A stretch of DNA of 19,857 nucleotides from Emmonsiellopsis sp. PD_33 (lineage: Eukaryota; Ascomycota; Eurotiomycetes; Onygenales; Ajellomycetaceae), in assembly GCA_032988165.1 (NCBI GenBank), contig JANTQF010000496.1:1-19857 (forward strand), read 5' to 3'. How positions within the stretch are numbered: the stretch's first letter is position 1; each line of letters begins with the position of its first letter. Under the pieces are notes generated by a model. That model saw nothing but the letters and a program-made list of their open reading frames with translations, had not been told where the DNA came from and ran no database searches. Below, piece by piece: positions 10,201-18,670 of this stretch. Both the position numbers and the translations under genes were made by a program.

Positions 10201-12040
10201 ATGGATATGGGGAAGCGAGTGGCGTTTTTGGGAGTTGATTGTCAGACGGAGCGAACGGTACAGTGCACTCCTATATGTGTGTTTTCTGATTGGTTTCTGT
10301 TCTAATCGATATGTTACAGCGAGATGACGTCCTCATGGATGATTCATCTGATCTCATCTTCAACCGTTGCCACGACGCAATTGTCAAGGGAGAGACAAAG
10401 CATTTGATCGTGCTATTAAGCGTTCCGATCGCTTACCCCAGACTTGTAAGTGGATATTGCTGATAGACCCTAATGATATACGAAAGCATGCTAATTTCTC
10501 CCTTCACAGGTCTGGCTTGAGAATGTCCTGAATAGCCGGATGATATCCCCCGTCAAAGTCCTCAGCAGAGCTCGGTTATTTGGCGGCATGAGCGACAAAT
10601 TCGGAGTCGACATGGAAACCATTGAGAGCCAATGGACCTCTAAAACACATAAGCTCGAGCGCGGCTGGCTAATGGAAGATCTCCAAGAACTTGCTGCTGA
10701 GAAATCCGTCCGGATAACTATACTCAGGTACGTCTACTATTTCGCCCACCAATAAGATATTTCAAGCTAACACTCCATCCGCAGCGGTGACGCGCAACTC
10801 GCAGCAATCGGACAGTTCTACTCCAACCCGAAGCTGCAGATAGCCAAGGACAAAGACTATAGGTACATGCCCAATGTGATATCGTCTGCGATTGCCAATG
10901 CTCCCGCGTCAGAAATGATGGCGGATGCCCTTAATAAACGGAACAAAGTACACCTTTTGGATAACAAGACCGTCGAGGACATGCGGGCGATATTCACTCA
11001 CGATGTTGATGGGAAGCCGAGGAATAATAAGCGGCTCCTGCCCAGGCGGAATTGGTGTACTATTCGCGAATATGATCCAGGTTAGTCTCAAAACGCCCCC
11101 GAATTACACATTCGATGGCTAATTCCAACCGATACCTGTAGGGACGACCCCATCTCACACCCCCACAGAAGAAGAACCCCCTACCCCCGAATTCCCACGC
11201 GGGAAACTGCGCAGATCGCTCTCCCTATCCAGAGGTGACGGACGCGCCACTAGCCTACTACGTAGATTATCCCTACGCGGCGGCCCGCCACCATCCCGAA
11301 GCCTATCAATGGGTGGCGGCGTAGGGAAACGTGGCATGAGCCATGACGGCCTCCCCACTCCCCCCGTCGCACGGGACAGCTATTTCCCACCCCAAAACCG
11401 CCCCGCCACAGCAACGAACCAGCAACAACAACAACCAGACGACTCCCTCCTCCCCCGCCCAGGAAACTTCATCCGCCGCCGCACAGACCTCAGCGCAAAG
11501 GACATCAAGCGCGAAGCAAAGGAGGGACTCGTCTTGCAGAACTTTATCAATCTTGAGGGCGGCCTGGATATCACGTTGAACTGTGAGACGAACCCCCGGG
11601 ACCCGGCGGGGATCACGACGGCGTATAGGGTGCTGGTGCCGGCGTTGTGGTTTGAGGGGACGTTTGAGCGGAGCGAACCGACGGAGAAGAAGAGGTGGTG
11701 GGTAATTGGGCGGAAGAAGAGGGGGGGCAGTGAGGAGGGGGAAGAAGAGGAGGTAGGGCAGCAGCGGGATGTTGATGATGATGGTGGGGAGGGGGAGCAT
11801 TATGATGAGCGTTACGATGAGCATAACGATGAGCATAACGACGAGCATGACCCTGAGCATGACCATGGGCATTATGAACGGGAACAGTATGATGGAGAGG
11901 AATACGATAGTGATAATGAAAACGAGTACGACACGCCTCCACGACCGCCGGCCCATGGGCAGGGACAGGCTCCTGTGGCTCAGGGGTATAGTGGAGTGGA
12001 TGCGTATCGGCCGAGGAAGAAGTGGTTGGGGATTATTTAG
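7212..12040 (+). CDS. Large PhoD-like metallophosphatase
   Basis: Predicted phosphatase/phosphodiesterase of the fungal PhoD-like family; substrate unknown. Six exons: 7212-8925, 8993-10257, 10320-10445, 10510-10727, 10785-11080 and 11142-12040, with introns of 57-67 nt that all keep frame; 1505 aa. Residues 1-570 are mostly disordered, rich in Ser, Pro and Arg, with a short charged helix near 205-240. The conserved part starts at the exon 1/2 join (ANVPFQPPLYLECGPLL). Metal-site motifs: GGGDQIYND (832-840), WNDHD (904-908) and SGDAQLAAIG (from 1108). The last is usually SGDxH, so a likely ligand His is Gln here. A conserved C-terminal piece (NFINLEGGLDITLN) lies near 1341-1354, a poly-Gln run near 1300, and an Asp/Glu/His-rich tract at 1426-1460. 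No signal peptide or membrane segment is seen, suggesting an intracellular protein. Exon 1 has two alternative donors six bases apart (8920, 8926). The start is the first ATG of the long frame. Confidence 0.88.
11804..11863 (+). repeat. 12-bp in-frame tandem repeat (Asp-Glu-His tract)
   Basis: Five near-identical 12-mers of the form GATGAGCATAAC lie end to end and encode D-E-H-N-type tetrapeptides. They form the core of the acidic and His-rich tail of the PhoD-like protein. The period is a multiple of three, so copy-number changes would keep frame. Confidence 0.85.
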
Positions 12041-12614
12041 TTTTGCTTTAGTTATATTTGGATTTTTCTTTTTCTGTTTTCAGGAGATGGTTTGATATAG
12101 TACTTTTTGCATTCTTGCTCTTTTGTTGGTTTCTGTTGGTTCTGTTGACTTGGTCCTGTTGGTTTAAGCAGGCTTTTATCTGGATCAACGTTCTTCTTAT
12201 GATATCTGGTTGTGTTTATGTATGTATGATCTGTTTTCGACTTGAATTGAATGGCTGTTGTGTGTGAGATGAATTTAATCAAGCCCTTTGTATATCTAGA
12301 CTCCCTCGCGTGAAGGCCGAGGTTCGGGCTTGGCAAAGAAGACGGCGGAAAATTGATCTGTCATCAACATCGCCATCTGGAATCAGAAATCAGAAACCAC
12401 ATCATTCATTCAAAGGTATATCTAACCCTATTCTATTGCCTCAGATTTAAACACAGACTGACTGTTGCCAGAATAACCATCTACATCTCTCAGTCCTTCA
12501 TTCGTCCACCGACCCTCATCCTCCCGCCTCGACTCCAACCTCCCCGCACCTCACCCACCAAAAAAATCTTAAACACAACCAACCCACCCCCCCGTCACCT
12601 TCAACACCATCAAG
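12041..12614. other. Intergenic: PhoD-like gene 3' flank and trxR promoter/leader
   Basis: The first 200 nt are T-rich and probably hold the 3' UTR of the PhoD-like gene. From about 12480 the strand turns C-rich and G-poor, as in fungal 5' leaders. An in-frame TAA at 12570-12572 closes the trxR frame upstream. GTATAT at 12416 with CACAG ending at 12456 could bound a small 5'-UTR intron, but the donor is weak. Confidence 0.45.
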
Positions 12615-12791
12615 CTGTTTTCCTCAATCTTCCGCCGCGTCCCCCTCACCACCCTCCGCTCAACCATCGGGCTCTCCGCCGCCGCCGCCGCCTCCTTCAA
12701 CCACAAAACCTCCCCCACCAGCGCGGCCGCCCTCCCCCCCTTCTCCCCCGCGACGCCCCTGAGCGTCAAGACCCCGCATATCTCCAGCAGA
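12615..12791 (+). other. Candidate non-AUG N-terminal extension of trxR (mitochondrial presequence)
   Basis: Upstream of the trxR ATG the same frame is open from 12573 to 12791 and contains no ATG. It has a CTG at 12615-12617 with A at -3 (AAGCTGT). Initiation there would add 59 residues starting (M)FSSIFRRVPLTTLRSTIG. The segment has four Arg, two Lys, many Ser/Thr/Ala and no Asp or Glu, as in mitochondrial presequences. Most codons end in C, like the real exons of this gene, although the leader is C-rich overall. A missed upstream AUG exon is the main alternative; AAG directly before the CTG could act as an acceptor, but I see no good AUG exon with a donor. Confidence 0.45.
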
Positions 12792-13999
12792 ATGGCACAC
12801 ACAAAGGTCGTCAGTAAGTGACCACCACCCCCCCCAACCCCCCCAACCAAATCAAACCCCCACTAACCCAATACCTCCCCCAGTCATCGGCTCCGGCCCC
12901 GCCGCCCACACCGCCGCCATCTACCTCTCGCGCGCCGAGCTCCAACCCGTCCTCTACGAAGGCATGCTAGCCAACGGCACCGCCGCCGGCGGCCAACTAA
13001 CCACAACCACCGACATCGAGAACTTCCCGGGCTTCCCGACAGGCATCGGCGGCAGCGAACTAATGGACAACATGCGCGCACAATCCATCCGCTTCGGCAC
13101 CGAGGTGATCACCGAGACCGTCTCGCGCATCGACCTGTCCTCGCGCCCCTTTAGGATCTGGAAGGAGTGGTCTGATGGGCCCGACGAGGCACCGGCGCAT
13201 ACCGCTGATGCCGTTATTATCGCCACGGGCGCGAATGCGCGCCGCCTGGATTTACCCGGTGAGCAGCAGTATTGGCAGAATGGGATTAGCGCGTGCGCGG
13301 TGTGTGATGGGGCGGTGCCGATATTCCGGAACAAGCCGCTGTATGTGATTGGGGGTGGGGATTCGGCGGCGGAGGAGGCGATGTTTCTTACCAAGTATGG
13401 GAGTAAGGTGACGGTGTTGGTGCGGAAGGATAAGCTGCGCGCGAGCAAGACGATGGCGAAGCGGTTGCTGGCGAATCCGAAGGTGGAGGTGAGGTTTAAT
13501 ACGGTTGCGGAGGAGGTGTTGGGGGAGCCGGCGCCGAGGGGGTTGATGACGCATTTGCGGGTGAAGAATGTGGTTACGGGGGCGGAGGAGACGGTTGAGG
13601 CGAGTGGGTTGTTTTATGCTGTGGGTCATGATCCGGCGACGGCGTTGGTGAAGGGCCAGATCGAGACGGATGCGGAGGGGTATGTCGTTACCAAGCCCGG
13701 GACTAGCTATACCAGTGTCCCTGGCGTGTTTGCCGCGGGGGATGTGCAGGATAAGAGGTATCGGCAGGCTATTACGAGTGCAGGTGCGTATTAATCATAC
13801 TCTAATGGCTTTACATCGGGATGTCAAACTAATGATCCTTTTTTTCCTTGCAGGATCCGGCTGCATCGCCGCTCTCGAGGCGGAGAAGTTCATCGCGGAA
13901 TCCGAAGGAGGCGATGAGCCCCCGCTTGTCACTACCTCTATCGAGCAGTCTACTGCTGACAAGGCTGCGCTGGAGTATTCGTCCAATCCGCTCTTGTGA
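12792..13999 (+). CDS. trxR: Thioredoxin reductase (NADPH, FAD)
   Basis: Low-molecular-weight thioredoxin reductase (EC 1.8.1.9): passes electrons from NADPH through FAD and a CxxC disulphide to thioredoxin. Exons 12792-12813, 12884-13783 and 13854-13999; introns of 70 nt each with GTAAGT and GTGCGT donors; 355 aa. The 22-nt first exon encodes MAHTKVV and is confirmed by the join to IIGSGPAAHTAA, the FAD-binding glycine motif. Other motifs: GGQLTTTTDIENFPGFP (FAD domain), CAVCDG (redox-active CxxC), GGGDSAAEEA (NADPH-binding glycine motif), and GVFAAGDVQDKRYRQAITSAGSG (C-terminal FAD motif, spanning intron 2). All are intact. The AUG form lacks a targeting signal and should be cytosolic; an in-frame upstream extension may give a mitochondrial form. 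Intron 1 is strongly C-rich and has CTAAC before its acceptor. The C-terminus extends about 35 residues past the core and is acidic. Confidence 0.96.
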
Positions 14000-15068
14000 G
14001 GGGGTAGCTATCTATCGATTGATCGACGTCCCGGATTGAGACGATTGGAAGGCCAATGTAGGGGTGCTTTTGCTTGATTTCCTTTTCCCTTTTTTTTAAA
14101 GATAGAGGTAGATACCCTTGCGGTGTCTATTTTTGATTTGATTTGATTTAATTAAATCATTAAACGCTAGAAGAAATATAGAGATGCATTTTAATTCTTT
14201 TTGTTTTCAACTGCTGTTCTTGGAAATGTAAGTAGATACATATCTCACCAGCTTTAAACGCGCGTCTCTACATATAATAAGACAGCAACTACGGAGTATA
14301 GTGACGTTAGCCGCTAACACCATGCATTGTTACTGAGCTAAAATTAGTATAGATGGATGATGCATTCAACCCTGACTTCTGTCCAACCAGCCCACCCATG
14401 ATATCCGTTTCCTACATATAACATGAAAATGAAGTAAAACAAGAAAGAATCATATAGATACATACATACATACAATATAAAATACAGTTAAAATAAATAA
14501 TAAAGAAAAGAAAGGACAGGACAGGATAAGATGAAAAAATCTTCCTTTTTACATCCCATCCCATCCCATCTACACACCCATCCACATCCATCTGTATTCT
14601 TATTTTTTTTTCGTCTCCATTTTCCCATTCCATTCCGTCCCACGCCGTAACCCTGCTCTCTGGCACCGCTTCAAACAAACGAGGAAAACAGGAGAAGTGA
14701 ACAGAGACAAGATAATAAAGAAAAAAGAGAAAAATAAGGTAGAAAAGCCAGACTCCCACCCCAGTAAGTAACCCACCAAACCAGCTGACCTGACCGCCCC
14801 TGAGATAAGCCAGTGAGTGCATAAACAGACAAGCAAGCAAGCAAGCAAGCGCCTCAACAAATGATGATGAATGATTTTTTTCAGGATCTTTCTAATCCAT
14901 GAATGAATATGAATGGATGGATGCAATCACTCGGAACTGAGTAGGAAGGGAAAATATGTGTGGAAATGAAAAATAAGCGCCAGCAATAGCAAGAGCAGGA
15001 GTAAGGGGGAAATCGAGAGGGAACGATTTGATTCAATGACATGCATCTCTCTACCGTTGCCAGGAGAT
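14000..15068. other. Convergent 3' region of trxR and LSD1
   Basis: No supportable gene. The region is AT-rich and should hold the 3' UTRs of two converging genes. It has short simple repeats: (CATA)n near 14461-14473, (CATCC)n at 14552-14570 and five copies of AAGC at 14831-14850. Minus-strand ORFs here are low-complexity readings of these repeats. Confidence 0.55.
14831..14850. repeat. (AAGC)5 microsatellite
   Basis: Five perfect AAGC units in the 3' intergenic region between trxR and LSD1. Confidence 0.9.
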
Positions 15069-18000
15069 CTACTCAACCTTCGGCGCCTTTCTCGGGCCCT
15101 CTCCCTCTCCCTCTCCCTCTCCCTCTCCCTCACCCCTTTGCCCCAACCCCATCCCCACACCATTCACACCCAAACTCTGCTCCTGAACCCCATTATCTCC
15201 CCCCTCCAAATGCCTCCTCGTCTCCCTTATCTCAAACTCCTCAAACGGATTCTCCCCACACCACCTCTCCTTAACCACATACGTCAGCCTCTCCCACTCG
15301 GCAATCCGCACCTTCCACCCCTCCAACGCCTCCTCATTCTCCCTCCGAAACTCCGCAATCCGATCCAGATACGGCTGGCGGATCTCCGCCGGCGCTTCGC
15401 GCCACATCTGGCCCAGGGCTTGGCGGATCTCGTCGCGGGGCGCTTTTGCGGTGCTGTTACCTGTGCTGGTGCGGCGGGCTTCGTCGCATCGGTTCTTGCA
15501 GATGTGCCAGTAGTCCTTTTGGTAGAGGAGGAAGGGGTTTAGGGGTTTTCGTGCGGGGCGGGGTTCGGCGGGGCCGAGCTCGGATAGGATGGCGTCCCAC
15601 ATTGCTTTGTCGTAGGACTCGCGGAGGGAGGCGGGGTTGAGGAAGGAGTTGTTGGAGCGGGCCGGGGCGGGGGCAGTGGTGCTGGGGGGTTTGGAGGGTG
15701 ATTTTTTTGCGTTGGATTTTGTTGTTGAGGCTGTTGGGGTGGGTGGTTCTTTTCGTTTTCGTCCGTTGACCGGTGTGCCGTTTGTATAGATACTTGTAGT
15801 TGGAGTGTGGTTTGCTGATCTGTTCTTTTCGGGCACGAGCGGTTTGGGGAAAGTGGTAGGTCCAAGGATGGATTCGAGGACTTCCGATGCCGCACGTAGT
15901 CCGGAGAGATATGCACCATGTACGGTAGCAGGGTGTGTGCCGCAGGTAGCCTCACCAGCAAAGTATAAGTTCCCAATCGACTTGGCCATGAGGTCGTAGT
16001 CGCCTGGTAACGCATCGACACCAACGTAGGAATAGCTCCCCTGGGCAAACCAATCCTGGCCCCAGCGCGTCACGATGGTCTCTAGTGGATCCGGAACAGC
16101 CACGTCTTTGAAAATATTCCGAAGCTGAGACGTAACTTCTCCGAGAATCTCAGAGTCAGTCATCTTCTCCGCTTGGTGCGCAGCATCACCAGCCATAAGC
16201 GCAATCAACATTGGTAGCCCGCTGGTTTTCATGCAGTTCCAGAAGAGATAAAACCTGCCACGGTTCTGGATATAGTCTGCTTGAGACAGACTATCTGGTA
16301 TCGTAGGCTCACGCAGAAGCCCAAACATATCCCTATCAACGTCCCAAAACGACTTCTCAAATACGAGAATCACCTTATTCATCGTGCCAAAACCAAGCCG
16401 ATTCACAGCCCCAGTCTTCCAATCCGGAAGAGGCGGCTCGAACTTGATAGATCCCTTCTTGAGCACGCCCAATGGGGCAGTGAATACGATTTTATCCGCC
16501 TGGATAGTTTCTCCATCCTCGCAATGCACAACGGTTTTATGACTAGCCACCCCCTTTGCACTGTACGAGATCTTGCTCACAGCCTTGCCCGTCCTAACGT
16601 CCAGTTTCGACGGATATGCCCAGAGGCCTCGGGGTACCTGCTGGTATCCGCCGACAACTTGTGCATGCTCGCCTTCAAATTCATTTCCCATGTCCTGGTC
16701 CCAACCGGAGAGGTTGAGTTTACCAACATTCGCCGCGTTGGCGTATTCAAGATTAGCAAAATGCCAATTCAACAACCTCATGTCCTTGGGCGTTAATGGC
16801 AAGAGTCTTTGATACTGCCTAATAGCATCGTCCATGACAGCGCCTAGCGATTGAGACTTGGACTTCATCGCGATCCCATCTAAATTTATAGAGTCTTGGC
16901 TGGTAATGCCATTCTTCAACTTCCATCCCATAGCTTGACATGCAACAGCTGCGGAGTGGTTATTAGTTGCCCCAAGGTCCGAAAGTGGAACCCCGGAAGA
17001 AGTTTTGATATCCGCCGTCTTATGGCTGACACCTCTGCGAACACGTTTAGTAGGTAACAGCAAACCGATAGTCCCCGAAGCAGCAGCCTCTTCGTACTGT
17101 CTAACCGTTAGTCCATCGTCGACAGATGAATCACGACCCGAATCGATAAGCTCCCGGTCACCCTCAGCTGCAGGAGCAATAACAGCCTTGTGACGGTAAT
17201 CTCCTGAGCGGTCGAGAATATCATTATAAAGCTTTTCAGCCATCGCATCCCGAAGCTCGTCAACCGGCGAGCCATCGATATCGTAAATTGTCGAGATATC
17301 TCGTAGTAGATGGTACCTGAGCGCGAGCTGCGCGCGAATAATCGGATCTAACGGATTCCCATGATCGAAGCCCACGATTATCTGAGCTCCCATCTCCGCC
17401 GTAGAGCGTAGGCCGGGTGCCAACGTGTCCGACTTGACAGACTGAAGGGGGTGTGAGTATATCCGGCCACCAATCCGCTTCCGGCCTTCCAACAGTATAA
17501 CTCGCGGCGCTGTTGTATTGTCGCGGTACTGCTGAAACAAACCCTGCAGCTGCCTGGCACATCCCAGACCAGCCATTCCAGCCCCAATTATGACAATTGT
17601 TGGTCCATCTTTTCTTCGTCCTCGCTTCGGGATGATCGGGACCTTTGGTATATCAATACATCCAAAGTTAATATATCCGTTCCGAACAAGCCAGTCATAC
17701 GCAAAGGACGCGAGGTTCATCCATCGAAAGTCCTTTGCACAGCCGAGCGCCTCCTCTCTCGTAACGCTAACCATCGGATTCCGCGTCCATAGTCGGAGGA
17801 TCCCATTTCGAATGTTGAGATATACCGTGACGTGGAGGTGGCAGAGGTCATCTTGCAGCAACGCCTGTTCGCCCTTGTGTAATGCGTATGGGTTGAGTCG
17901 TGAGGAGTGAGCTGCAGCGACACACTGCTGGGCATATGTGGAGGCAGGCAGGCGTGCAGGAATCGATGACCTTGGTCTAACCCTACTGTAATCCGGGACT

Positions 18001-18512
18001 GACTCTCCAGGTTGCCGTTTTGGGGTAAGTTCGGATTTCACGGTGTTGTTCAGATAATCGCCGGGCGAGGCGGATTTGGGAGGAGGCAGGGGGGATATAA
18101 GGGATGTAGAAGTCATCGAACCATTGGGAGTATCATGGTGGCTTTCGGTGAAAGGGTCTCGCTCGCGCGACAGGCGGTCAGCACTTTGTGAACCGTCATC
18201 GACGGAATCGGTCGATATAGAGATCTGAGACTCCTTTGAAAATGAATCCATCACAGTGCCGCCCGGTTTGTGATGTTCGAGTGTTTGATTTTCGGGATTT
18301 GATACATGCTGTTCCTCTGTGGGTTGCTCCGGAGCGGTGACATCCGCGACGGCGCCATTTATGGCAGCCGCCGGTGAAGCCTGTACTTGAACATCGCCCA
18401 CATGATTGATATCCAGCATGTCCCTTAGCGACTTGTCGTCGCAAGCTGTAATTTCAGCTGATCCGGAAGCACCATGGGCTTCCGCAAGTAAACTCCCAGG
18501 CATTCCGATCAT
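15069..18512 (-). CDS. lsd1: LSD1-type histone lysine demethylase with SWIRM and HMG box
   Basis: FAD-dependent amine oxidase that, in this family, demethylates mono- and dimethyl lysine on histone H3; nuclear. Intronless, 1147 aa. Residues 1-185 are disordered and acidic. The SWIRM domain is at about 190-285. The amine oxidase domain is at about 303-885: GAGMAG dinucleotide motif (310-315), LLEGRKRIGGR (340-350), Lys713 in GTMNKVILVF (matching the flavin-site Lys661 of human LSD1), and FAGEATCGTHPATVHGAYLSGLRAA near the end. In place of the animal Tower coiled-coil there is a low-complexity insertion at about 435-550. A basic linker (NGRKRKEPP) precedes an HMG-box-like segment at about 988-1065 (RKPLNPFLLYQKDYW), as in fission yeast Lsd1/Lsd2 (from memory). 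The tail has a (Gly-Glu) run from a hexanucleotide repeat. It should correspond to A. nidulans HdmA. The start is the first ATG of the frame; an AUG uORF overlaps it. Confidence 0.93.
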   Translation of the reverse strand: MIGMPGSLLAEAHGASGSAEITACDDKSLRDMLDINHVGDVQVQASPAAAINGAVADVTAPEQPTEEQHVSNPENQTLEHHKPGGTVMDSFSKESQISISTDSVDDGSQSADRLSRERDPFTESHHDTPNGSMTSTSLISPLPPPKSASPGDYLNNTVKSELTPKRQPGESVPDYSRVRPRSSIPARLPASTYAQQCVAAAHSSRLNPYALHKGEQALLQDDLCHLHVTVYLNIRNGILRLWTRNPMVSVTREEALGCAKDFRWMNLASFAYDWLVRNGYINFGCIDIPKVPIIPKRGRRKDGPTIVIIGAGMAGLGCARQLQGLFQQYRDNTTAPRVILLEGRKRIGGRIYSHPLQSVKSDTLAPGLRSTAEMGAQIIVGFDHGNPLDPIIRAQLALRYHLLRDISTIYDIDGSPVDELRDAMAEKLYNDILDRSGDYRHKAVIAPAAEGDRELIDSGRDSSVDDGLTVRQYEEAAASGTIGLLLPTKRVRRGVSHKTADIKTSSGVPLSDLGATNNHSAAVACQAMGWKLKNGITSQDSINLDGIAMKSKSQSLGAVMDDAIRQYQRLLPLTPKDMRLLNWHFANLEYANAANVGKLNLSGWDQDMGNEFEGEHAQVVGGYQQVPRGLWAYPSKLDVRTGKAVSKISYSAKGVASHKTVVHCEDGETIQADKIVFTAPLGVLKKGSIKFEPPLPDWKTGAVNRLGFGTMNKVILVFEKSFWDVDRDMFGLLREPTIPDSLSQADYIQNRGRFYLFWNCMKTSGLPMLIALMAGDAAHQAEKMTDSEILGEVTSQLRNIFKDVAVPDPLETIVTRWGQDWFAQGSYSYVGVDALPGDYDLMAKSIGNLYFAGEATCGTHPATVHGAYLSGLRAASEVLESILGPTTFPKPLVPEKNRSANHTPTTSIYTNGTPVNGRKRKEPPTPTASTTKSNAKKSPSKPPSTTAPAPARSNNSFLNPASLRESYDKAMWDAILSELGPAEPRPARKPLNPFLLYQKDYWHICKNRCDEARRTSTGNSTAKAPRDEIRQALGQMWREAPAEIRQPYLDRIAEFRRENEEALEGWKVRIAEWERLTYVVKERWCGENPFEEFEIRETRRHLEGGDNGVQEQSLGVNGVGMGLGQRGEGEGEGEGEGEGPRKAPKVE
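15097..15130 (-). repeat. (CCCTCT)n hexanucleotide repeat in LSD1 coding sequence
   Basis: Just over five perfect 6-bp units, encoding alternating Gly-Glu near the LSD1 C-terminus (residues about 1127-1139). Copy-number change would not break the frame. Confidence 0.92.
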
Positions 18513-18670
18513 GGTAAAAAGCCGGGGAGGATCGACTGTGTGTTGAATATATCAGACAGAGAGGAGGTCTTGGTCACCTTTGCGTACCAGCTCGAATACA
18601 ACGGGCTCCAGAGGAACCACTGTGGTGATGGCAAAACCGTATTCTGCTTGATGCGACAGACATATATCAT
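18509..18670 (-). CDS. Candidate uORF overlapping the LSD1 start codon
   Basis: An AUG-started minus-strand ORF of 53 codons (MIYVCRIKQNT...) ends with TGA at 18511-18509, overlapping the LSD1 ATG at 18512-18510 as ATGA. If the LSD1 transcript starts upstream of 18670, ribosomes would finish this ORF exactly at the main start. The peptide resembles nothing I know. Coincidence is quite possible. Confidence 0.25.
   Translation of the reverse strand: MIYVCRIKQNTVLPSPQWFLWSPLYSSWYAKVTKTSSLSDIFNTQSILPGFLP

Noticed and set aside
11306..11956. Minus-strand ORF of 216 aa with a very hydrophobic Met/Leu/Ile/Val stretch resembling a membrane protein
   Set aside because: It is the antisense reading of the last PhoD-like exon. 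The hydrophobic run is the mirror of the acidic/His 12-bp repeats.
12353..12817. Plus-strand ORF of 154 aa upstream of trxR
   Set aside because: It is rich in Pro/His/Arg from C-rich leader DNA and is out of frame with trxR. The trxR frame over the same bases gives a presequence-like peptide.
14412..14926. Two overlapping minus-strand ORFs with Leu/Phe/Tyr-rich sequence
   Set aside because: They read through simple repeats (AAGC, CATCC) in the 3' region between converging genes and show no conserved features.
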